Positions 7,549-12,776 of a DNA stretch of 12,776 nt are shown here, piece after piece. Made by a program: the position numbers and the translations under genes. Source of the stretch: Chloroflexota bacterium (lineage in GTDB: Bacteria; Chloroflexota; Dehalococcoidia; Lucifugimonadales; Lucifugimonadaceae); contig PCAX01000019.1 of assembly GCA_002730795.1 (NCBI GenBank), forward strand, positions 2,242 through 15,017. The letters run 5' to 3'. Each line of letters opens with the position of its first letter. Position 1 is the stretch's first letter. Under the pieces are notes generated by a model. It was given only the letters and a program-made list of their open reading frames with translations, was not told the origin of the DNA and made no database searches.

Positions 7549-7553
7549 TCCTT
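7549..7553 (-). promoter_or_regulatory. Ribosome binding site of the sigma gene (GTG start)
   Basis: AAGGA on the minus strand, within AAAAAGGA, lies 7 bases before GTG at 7541. An in-frame TAA directly before the GTG excludes a longer protein. Confidence 0.6.
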
Positions 7554-7682
7554 TTTAGTCCGTAACATAATTTCGATAATGATCAAAACATCCACTAAAT
7601 AAATCTGTTCACACAAAAATTCATTAGTTAGTGCCAATTTTGATATTAAAGCTTCTTTTTTAAAAGACGCCGACTCTTAATT

Positions 7683-7694
7683 CTAATCGGTTAG
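7683..7694. repeat. Near-palindrome CTAATCGGTTAG
   Basis: This 12-base inverted repeat, with one T/G mismatch pair, lies near the middle of the divergent sigma/aminotransferase spacer, where an operator could act on both genes. There is no other support. Confidence 0.22.
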
Positions 7695-7772
7695 TCAACC
7701 CCAGTATTTATTTTGGTAAAAATGTGAACGTCATTTAATATTTATTCGACGGATTGTTGCATCGAGTAGCCA

Positions 7773-7802
7773 TATGCAGAAGTTTTAGTTGTACAGTAGA
7801 AT
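7773..7802 (+). promoter_or_regulatory. Possible promoter of the aminotransferase gene
   Basis: TAGAAT at 7797-7802 matches the -10 consensus at 5 of 6 positions. Eighteen bases upstream TATGCA is a poor -35 box (3 of 6). The position, 55 bases before the ATG, is suitable. Low confidence. Confidence 0.2.
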
Positions 7803-7857
7803 TATTCTAAAAAAACCAGATAAACCGTAATGTAATGAACTTACAAAGAAGAATTTT

Positions 7858-9066
7858 ATGACAAATAAATTTAGTTACGATGGATTATTCACAGAAAAAT
7901 CTGAGGATTTACCCATGAGCGTTGTTGAGCACGCTAAATACGACTTTGCGGTTGCTTACCCTGCCCCTGAAACTCTGCCTATGGATGGCTTGGTTCGCGC
8001 TCTACAGGTAGCCGTCGATGCACGAGGCGATGAAATAGCTAGGCAAATGGCCTATTATCCTCACGTTAAAGGCTCTCCAGAACTAAGGGAATTTACTTCC
8101 TATAAACTCGATAACGACAGAGGATTTAATGTGAGTCCTGATGATATTGTACTTACCAATGGATCCGGTGAGGCGATTCAGTTGATAATACACGCCATTA
8201 CTGAACCCGGAGATACGGTCATAACGGAACAATATGTATATGGTGGTACATTCAACCAACTAAAAAAAGCTCAAGCAGACATAGTTGGTACCCCAGTGGA
8301 CGACCAGGGTATTATTCCAAATTTGCTGGAAGAGTTGATAATCCGACTCATTAAGGAAAATCGCAATCCCAAATACCTGTATTCGATACCTGAACACCAG
8401 AACCCAATGGGTCCTACGTTGCCTTTGGAAAGAAAAAAACAAATATTGGAAATATTGAACAAATATTCTATGCCTGTTATAGAAGATGAATGTTATGTAG
8501 ATTTAAGATTTGAGGGTCAGGTCCAGCCACCCTTTAGGGCGTTGGACGATTCAGGTATAGTTATTTATATTGGCTCTTATTCGAAACTGTTGGCTCCTGG
8601 ATTGAGACTCGGGTATTTTGTGGCTCCAGAAGATTTAACTAGACGGGCGATGAGTTTCAGGCATGGAAGTGGGCCTAATTTATTTGGAGCTTATGCGATA
8701 GAAGGATTTTTAAGTAACAATCTTGATGCGCATAGGGGAAAATTTAACCCACTACTTAAACAAAAAAAAGATGCGATGGTGATGTCACTAGAAGAAAATT
8801 TTTCTGGAACAGGAGCTACTTGGTCTAATCCGGAAGGTGGTTGCTATTTATGGTTGACTCTCCCAGAAGGATCAGACATATGTTCAATAAGGGACGATAT
8901 TTTTAATGAGGGCGTTGGTTATTTGGGAGGAACGAACTTTGCACCCAATAATGATGGTCAAAACTGTGCACGGTTGTGCTTTGCTTTCGAAAGTCCTCAA
9001 AAGAACAAAGAAGGAATAGAATTATTTTCACATTTGTTAAAAAAGCGGTCGATTATAAAAAATTAG
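7858..9066 (+). CDS. PLP-dependent aminotransferase, fold type I (class I/II; LysN/KAT-like)
   Basis: This 402-residue cytosolic enzyme transfers amino groups between an amino acid and a 2-oxo acid. Fold-type-I landmarks are in order: NGSGEAIQL (101-109), the phosphate-binding start of the large domain; HQNPMG with Asn182-Pro183; EDECY with Asp210 and Tyr213, which contact the pyridoxal ring; SYSK with the Schiff-base Lys243; PGLRLGY with Arg250; and CARLCFAF with Arg372, the expected carboxylate-binding arginine. The HQNPMG and GSYSKLLAPGLRLGY blocks resemble the 2-aminoadipate/kynurenine aminotransferase group and the aminotransferase half of MocR regulators, but there is no winged-helix domain. 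The ribosome site is weak (AGAAG). The stop codon is interlocked with that of the convergent phosphofructokinase gene. The substrate cannot be assigned. Confidence 0.9.
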   Translation: MTNKFSYDGLFTEKSEDLPMSVVEHAKYDFAVAYPAPETLPMDGLVRALQVAVDARGDEIARQMAYYPHVKGSPELREFTSYKLDNDRGFNVSPDDIVLTNGSGEAIQLIIHAITEPGDTVITEQYVYGGTFNQLKKAQADIVGTPVDDQGIIPNLLEELIIRLIKENRNPKYLYSIPEHQNPMGPTLPLERKKQILEILNKYSMPVIEDECYVDLRFEGQVQPPFRALDDSGIVIYIGSYSKLLAPGLRLGYFVAPEDLTRRAMSFRHGSGPNLFGAYAIEGFLSNNLDAHRGKFNPLLKQKKDAMVMSLEENFSGTGATWSNPEGGCYLWLTLPEGSDICSIRDDIFNEGVGYLGGTNFAPNNDGQNCARLCFAFESPQKNKEGIELFSHLLKKRSIIKN

Positions 9067-10100
9067 TAGACATCTAATGTCTCCAGTGACCGAGCTATTT
9101 TCAGTAGTTGTGGATCTACTTTCTTAACCTTGTTAGCGACTGTTTCTAGTGGTTGATTTATTAAGTTTCCACCGTTATCGGCTACCATAAATCCGCTTTC
9201 CCCACTTATCAGGCGTTTAGTCGCATAAACCCCGAATCGGCTTGCCAATAATCTATCTCTTGGGCTTGGAGGACCTCCGCGTTGCAAATGCCCAATGACA
9301 GAAACTCGTGTGTCAAACCCGGTTTGATCCGCTATTAATTCGGCCACTCTAGTTCCTATTCCACCAAGTCTTGTTGCTCCGTCGGGACGTGAAATCTCAG
9401 TTTGCTTAGAGTCGTTGAGGAATTTCGCTCCTTCTCCGACCACTATAATAATGTAGTTTCTGCCACTATTTTCGTGTATTTTTATTACTGCTTGTACCAC
9501 GTTTCTTGGATCCATTAGTTTTTCGGGTGTAATAATTAAATCGGCACCCCCTGCTATACCTGCAGCAACCGATAGCCATCCTACGTCCCTTCCCATTGTT
9601 TCAATGACCATTACACGATCGTGGGATTGGGCTGTGGTTTTAAGACGGTCGATAGCCTCTGTGGCTATTTGTACAGCGGTATCAAAGCCAATGGTTACAT
9701 CTGTACCGTACACGTCATTGTCTATCGTTTTAGGTATTCCAATGATTTTCAGGCCTTTTTGTTGTCCTAAATAGGCGGTTCCCATCGAACTGTTTCCGCC
9801 AATGACTATTAAACCATATATATTATGCTTTTTTATTGTTTGCATGCACTTATTGGAATCTTCCAGCGAATTGAAAGGATTGCTTCCTGAACAACCTAGG
9901 ATTGATCCTCCTCTGTCAATTATCCACTCAACATCTGAAGTCGCGAGGTTAGTAGTTCGGTTATTTTTAACACCTGAAAATCCGTCCAAAAACCCGACTA
10001 CTTCAGCGTTCATCGACTTTGCACTCAATACAACTGACCTTATTGCCGCATTGAGTCCAGGGCAATCACCGCCTGCTGTTAGAATACCAATATTTTTCAC
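9063..10100 (-). CDS. pfkA: 6-phosphofructokinase with unusual donor-site residues
   Basis: The enzyme phosphorylates fructose 6-phosphate to fructose 1,6-bisphosphate, the committed glycolytic step. It has 345 residues (E. coli PfkA 320). Motifs run LTAGGDCPGLNA (7-18), IGGNSSMG (100-107), IPKTIDNDVYGTD (122-134) with catalytic Asp127, SHDR with Arg162, MGR with Arg171, VGEGA (221-225) and GHLQRGG (270-276). In this stretch numbering coincides with E. coli. Asp103 of the ATP enzyme is Asn and Gly104 is Ser here. Lys124 is typical of pyrophosphate-dependent and group III enzymes, so the phosphoryl donor is uncertain. The start is GTG because an in-frame TAA lies two codons upstream; the ribosome site is weak. 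The gene is divergent from aldolase, the next pathway step, and its stop overlaps the aminotransferase stop. Confidence 0.92.
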   Translation of the reverse strand: MKNIGILTAGGDCPGLNAAIRSVVLSAKSMNAEVVGFLDGFSGVKNNRTTNLATSDVEWIIDRGGSILGCSGSNPFNSLEDSNKCMQTIKKHNIYGLIVIGGNSSMGTAYLGQQKGLKIIGIPKTIDNDVYGTDVTIGFDTAVQIATEAIDRLKTTAQSHDRVMVIETMGRDVGWLSVAAGIAGGADLIITPEKLMDPRNVVQAVIKIHENSGRNYIIIVVGEGAKFLNDSKQTEISRPDGATRLGGIGTRVAELIADQTGFDTRVSVIGHLQRGGPPSPRDRLLASRFGVYATKRLISGESGFMVADNGGNLINQPLETVANKVKKVDPQLLKIARSLETLDVY

Positions 10101-10226
10101 TTTTTATACCCGTAGCATCTGATGTTTTCGATAACCACATTTAAACAATATATGTTACAACGAATTTAATATATATCGAAAAACCAAACAAAATATTGGT
10201 ACTAAATAAGTGGATAACAATTTTAA
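10101..10226. promoter_or_regulatory. Shared divergent control region, phosphofructokinase / aldolase
   Basis: This 126-base, very AT-rich spacer separates two consecutive glycolytic genes. ATCGAAAAC on the minus strand (10124-10132) and ATCGAAAAAC on the plus strand (10175-10184) form an inverted pair, each pointing toward its own gene, 24 and 43 bases from the start codons. They could be sites for a common regulator. No strong -35/-10 pair is visible, and neither gene has a good Shine-Dalgarno sequence. Confidence 0.4.
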
Positions 10227-11234
10227 ATGACTCGTTTAAGTGAGTTGGCTCAATTTCTTGTTAAACAACCGAAGGGAATCCTTGCGGCTGATGAGAGTAA
10301 TGCAACCATGGACAATAGATTGCTCTCCATAGGTCTAGATGGAACCGAATTTAGACGAAAAGGGTGGCGAGAGTTGATTTTTTCGACACCTGATTTAAAT
10401 GAATATGTGTCTGGCATAATCATGTATGATGAAACCGTACGTCAGAAGTCTCAATTAGGCCAGTCTTTTGTGGGTATGTTGACTTCGTTTGGAATAGTTC
10501 CGGGAGTCAAAGTTGATACAGGTACAGAACATCTGGTTGATTCTGATGGAGAATTTCTTACACATGGATTAGATGGATTGAGTAAAAGACTTCGCGAATA
10601 CAAAAATTTCGATATTCAATTCACTAAGTGGAGATCCGTATTGAACATAGGTCCAAATACACCATCAGATGACTGTATCCGATTAAATGCTAATCGCTTA
10701 AGTAAATATGCATCTATAGCACAGAGAGAAGGGTTCGTTCCTATAGTTGAACCAGAAGTCCTTATGGATGGAGATCATTCTCTGAAAAAATGTTATGAAG
10801 TTACAGATAAAGTGTTAAATATTGTTTTCAGCGAACTTTCAAAGGAAAATGTAAAACTTAATTCAATGATATTGAAGCCAAATATGATCCTCTCTGGAAG
10901 GTTGTCTGACAAAGAGGATTCTTCGGAAGAAGTGGCAGTATCTACGTTGGAATGTTTGATCCAAAATGTTCCAAAAGACGTTCCAGGAATTGCTTTTTTA
11001 TCGGGAGGTCAGGAAGATTCTCAAGCGACCAGAAATCTATTCCAAATTAGTAGAAAATCCCGAGAATTTTCAACCCCTTGGGAGCTGACATTCTCTTTTG
11101 GTCGGGCAGTGTTGTCGTCTGCTTTACATACTTGGAATGGCAACACTAATTTTGTTAGAAATGCCCAAGATATTATTATTAATCGGTTGAGATCTAATTC
11201 AAATGCGCGTGTAAATAATCCGGCAAAAATCTAG
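10227..11234 (+). CDS. Fructose-bisphosphate aldolase, class I (eukaryote-like Schiff-base type)
   Basis: The enzyme reversibly cleaves fructose 1,6-bisphosphate to dihydroxyacetone phosphate and glyceraldehyde 3-phosphate through a lysine Schiff base, without metal. The 335-residue protein keeps the landmarks of the animal-type family: GILAADES with Asp22, GVKVDTG with Lys95, FTKWRSVL with Lys134 and Arg136, IVEPEVLMDGDH with Glu175 and Glu177, ILKPNM with the Schiff-base Lys217, FLSGGQ (257-262) and LTFSFGRA with Arg293. The C-terminus is shorter than the roughly 363 residues of animal enzymes and lacks their terminal tyrosine. The ribosome site before the ATG is poor. Its divergent partner is phosphofructokinase, the preceding glycolytic step. 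The last 4 bases overlap the stop of the convergent Lon-N gene. Confidence 0.94.
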   Translation: MTRLSELAQFLVKQPKGILAADESNATMDNRLLSIGLDGTEFRRKGWRELIFSTPDLNEYVSGIIMYDETVRQKSQLGQSFVGMLTSFGIVPGVKVDTGTEHLVDSDGEFLTHGLDGLSKRLREYKNFDIQFTKWRSVLNIGPNTPSDDCIRLNANRLSKYASIAQREGFVPIVEPEVLMDGDHSLKKCYEVTDKVLNIVFSELSKENVKLNSMILKPNMILSGRLSDKEDSSEEVAVSTLECLIQNVPKDVPGIAFLSGGQEDSQATRNLFQISRKSREFSTPWELTFSFGRAVLSSALHTWNGNTNFVRNAQDIIINRLRSNSNARVNNPAKI

Positions 11235-11872
11235 TTGTAGTTTGATAAATTGTCGCCTGACAGACGATCATTTAGTTTTGTTGTTAAAGTTGATTTGATC
11301 GTTTCAATTTTTTTTAACAATAAAACGCACTGAACATCCGGTTTCTTTTCTCTCAAAATTTCTTGTAAATTTTCCCCCAATATATTTGATACTAGCCCAA
11401 TTGTAAAAAGAAACAATTCATCACCATATTTTGGTATTGTGATTTGTTTTTCATACGTAACCGAAATAGTAGCCATTTGAGATAAAACGTCCGTTAAATT
11501 GGATCTTATGATCTTCAGGTGACATTCTTCATAATTAATGGCTTCGTCGTTAGCGTACTTTCTAGTTTCTCCTGTCAAATATTTGTATTTTCTGTTCGTA
11601 GATAATATTTCAACACGATGTAAACCTACTATAGAGATTGGGATTCCTAACTTAGTTCGATTGCCAATGTCTTTTATGGAAACTAATGTTCCTATAGAAC
11701 ACGGTATGGCATAATCGCCAACTTCATGCCCCGTTTTAATTAAAGCTGTTACAAATTTGTTTTCATTTTGAATACAGTAATCCAACATTTCCAAATAACG
11801 ATTTTCAAATATCGTTAATTTCAAACTTTGTTTAGGGAAAACAACGGAGTTGAGAGGAAATATAGGGTACAT
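11231..11872 (-). CDS. Stand-alone Lon N-terminal (substrate-binding) domain protein
   Basis: This 213-residue protein corresponds to the N-terminal substrate-recognition domain of Lon protease, without the AAA+ ATPase and serine-lysine protease parts. The family opening is clear: PIFPLNSVVFPKQSL (3-17), then IFENRYLEMLDYC (21-33), followed by a GTLVSI/GIPISIVGLHRVEI core (61-90) typical of the beta-rich LON fold. The C-terminal half (about 115-200) is helical and ends in lysine-rich segments. Free-standing LON-domain proteins are common in bacteria; their role is not settled, and adaptor or substrate-delivery functions have been suggested. The ATG at 11872 precedes the conserved block by two codons. 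The ribosome site is weak. It is divergent from the M20 gene and convergent with aldolase. The family is confident, the function is not. Confidence 0.85.
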   Translation of the reverse strand: MYPIFPLNSVVFPKQSLKLTIFENRYLEMLDYCIQNENKFVTALIKTGHEVGDYAIPCSIGTLVSIKDIGNRTKLGIPISIVGLHRVEILSTNRKYKYLTGETRKYANDEAINYEECHLKIIRSNLTDVLSQMATISVTYEKQITIPKYGDELFLFTIGLVSNILGENLQEILREKKPDVQCVLLLKKIETIKSTLTTKLNDRLSGDNLSNYN

Positions 11873-11954
11873 ATTGGTATTTGTAACCTATATTGACGAT
11901 ATAAACTACTTTGATAAGAAAGAAGTTTGAAACATTTAAAAAAACAGGCATTTT
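11873..11954. promoter_or_regulatory. Divergent intergenic region, Lon-N protein / M20 hydrolase
   Basis: This 82-base AT-rich spacer must drive both flanking genes. TTGACG at 11893-11898 is a good -35 match on the plus strand (5 of 6), but the hexamer at proper spacing (TAAGAA, 11915-11920) is poor. No clear Shine-Dalgarno sequence precedes the Lon-N gene. Confidence 0.35.
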
Positions 11955-12776
11955 ATGATAAAAGGTTCGATTCGTGAAATAAGTGGGCCAATTGTAAAAC
12001 TTAGAAGACAATTGCATTCGATTCCTGAAATTGCTTTTAACGAGAAAAGAACGTCCTCGCTTATCTCCAAACATCTTCTGGAATCTGGAGTAGAGGTAAT
12101 AGGTGGGATAGGTAAAACAGGTGTTGTTGGCATTATCGAAGGTTCCAACTCAGGCAAAACTCTTATGATTCGTGCTGATATTGACGCATTGCCACTAGAG
12201 GAAAAAACTGAATTACCTTTTTCTTCGACCAATGGTAATATGCATGCCTGTGGACACGATGGACACACTGCCATAGCTTTGATGACTGCACGGGCTATAT
12301 CAAAGTTAAAAGATACATTTAATGGAAAGGTTGTGTTCGTATTTCAGCCCGCTGAGGAAATTGTTGCCGGAGCTAAAGAAATGATCAATGAAGGTTTGTT
12401 GGAAACTTATCAACCAGACCGAGTTATAGGACTACATATATGGAATGAGATACCGGTTGGTACGATTGCGGTGAATGATGGATCAGTATTTGCAAGTGCT
12501 GATGGTTTCAGGATTAAGTTCATTGGTAAAGGTGGGCACGGAGCCTTGCCTGACAGGACAATCGATCCTATCGTTATGGCGGCTGAGTTCATATCGATTG
12601 TGCAGTCCATAGTAAGCAGAGAAATATCACCGAACGAAATGGGAGTTTTGACCGTGGGACAAATTCATGGCGGCACCGCCCCAAATATTATTCCCGATAT
12701 AGTAATACTAGAGGGGACTATTCGGGCTTATTCAACTAAAGTACGAAAACAAATCATTTCCTCTGTTGAGCGTATA
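11955..12776 (+). CDS. M20 (M20D-type) metal-dependent amidohydrolase, 3' end outside the window
   Basis: The first 274 codons of an M20-family hydrolase are present; the usual length is about 390-400, so roughly 70% is visible. The family removes acyl or amino-acid groups from N-acyl amino acids, hippurate, indole-acetyl amino acids or similar amides, using two bound metal ions. Visible landmarks are LRRQLHSIPE (16-25), RADIDALP (73-80) with Asp75, HACGHDGHT with Cys99 and His101, FQPAEE with Glu134 and Glu135 (general base and metal ligand), GLHIWN with His161, and KGGHGALP with His195 in the dimerisation domain. The cysteine ligand in ACGHDGH and the GLH motif are typical of the M20D branch (HipO, AmhX, IAA-amino-acid hydrolases). 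A modest AGG lies 6 bases before the ATG. The exact substrate is unknown. Confidence 0.92.
   Translation, partial: MIKGSIREISGPIVKLRRQLHSIPEIAFNEKRTSSLISKHLLESGVEVIGGIGKTGVVGIIEGSNSGKTLMIRADIDALPLEEKTELPFSSTNGNMHACGHDGHTAIALMTARAISKLKDTFNGKVVFVFQPAEEIVAGAKEMINEGLLETYQPDRVIGLHIWNEIPVGTIAVNDGSVFASADGFRIKFIGKGGHGALPDRTIDPIVMAAEFISIVQSIVSREISPNEMGVLTVGQIHGGTAPNIIPDIVILEGTIRAYSTKVRKQIISSVERI

Larger units (their letters stand above)
7542..7857. promoter_or_regulatory. 316-base divergent intergenic region, sigma factor / aminotransferase
   Basis: This is the only gene-free stretch longer than 300 bases. It is AT-rich, and I see no tRNA, small RNA or credible small reading frame. It should hold the sigma-operon promoter (minus) and the aminotransferase promoter (plus). 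Visible elements are the near-palindrome CTAATCGGTTAG at 7683-7694, a TTATCGAAA motif (minus strand, 7571-7579) that recurs before the phosphofructokinase gene, and a weak plus-strand promoter candidate at 7773-7802. No good minus-strand promoter was found, although TTGACT occurs there near 7693-7698 without a -10 box at proper spacing. Confidence 0.5.

Noticed and set aside
7640..7680. A rho-independent terminator or small RNA around AAGCTT and its T-run in the divergent spacer
   Set aside because: The stem is only AAGCTT with almost no loop, and it lies between two divergent promoters where a terminator is not expected.
9802..10122. Plus-strand open frame of 106 codons opposite phosphofructokinase
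   Set aside because: It is antisense to the conserved N-terminus of phosphofructokinase, with no ribosome site or motif.
10212..10222. GGATAACAATT resembling half of the lac operator
   Set aside because: No symmetrical partner or LacI-family gene is visible, and an 11-base match in AT-rich DNA is weak evidence.
11936..12274. Minus-strand open frame of 112 codons opposite the M20 gene
   Set aside because: The opposite strand encodes an intact M20 protein with all metal ligands; the antisense product has no recognisable domain and is a frame shadow.

Overview
The window is AT-rich bacterial chromosome (about 40% GC by eye) with nine complete genes and two genes cut by the window edges. The proteins look like those of a free-living heterotroph. 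A streamlined marine Chloroflexota lineage (SAR202-like) would fit the tandem amidating-lyase-type beta-propellers, the class I aldolase and the tight packing. That is an inference from gene style; no marker gene here settles the taxonomy.

Layout from left to right: a truncated MFS transporter (minus strand, running off the left edge); a divergent three-gene operon of paralogous six-bladed propeller proteins (plus); a two-gene minus-strand operon in which a primary-type sigma-70 factor is followed after 9 bases by malate synthase; a 316-base divergent spacer; a fold-type-I PLP aminotransferase (plus); 6-phosphofructokinase (minus); class I fructose-bisphosphate aldolase (plus); a stand-alone Lon N-terminal-domain protein (minus); and the first 274 codons of an M20 amidohydrolase (plus, running off the right edge). 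No tRNA, rRNA, CRISPR array, insertion sequence or phage gene was seen.

Strands alternate almost gene by gene, so most units are single genes with divergent promoters and touching convergent ends. Two convergent pairs (aminotransferase/phosphofructokinase and aldolase/Lon-N protein) overlap by exactly 4 bases through their stop codons. The third pair is 25 bases apart. Five of the eleven starts are TTG or GTG; in four of these a good Shine-Dalgarno sequence supports the start.

Functionally, phosphofructokinase and aldolase are consecutive glycolytic steps transcribed from one shared 126-base region. Malate synthase is the second glyoxylate-shunt or glycolate-assimilation step and is tied to the sigma factor. 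The aminotransferase, M20 hydrolase and MFS carrier suggest uptake and breakdown of amino acids or N-acyl compounds. The least explained parts are the three propellers, which keep the residues known from peptidyl-alpha-hydroxyglycine alpha-amidating lyase but have no monooxygenase partner here; the roughly 240-residue insert in the sigma factor; and the non-canonical phosphoryl-donor motif of the phosphofructokinase.
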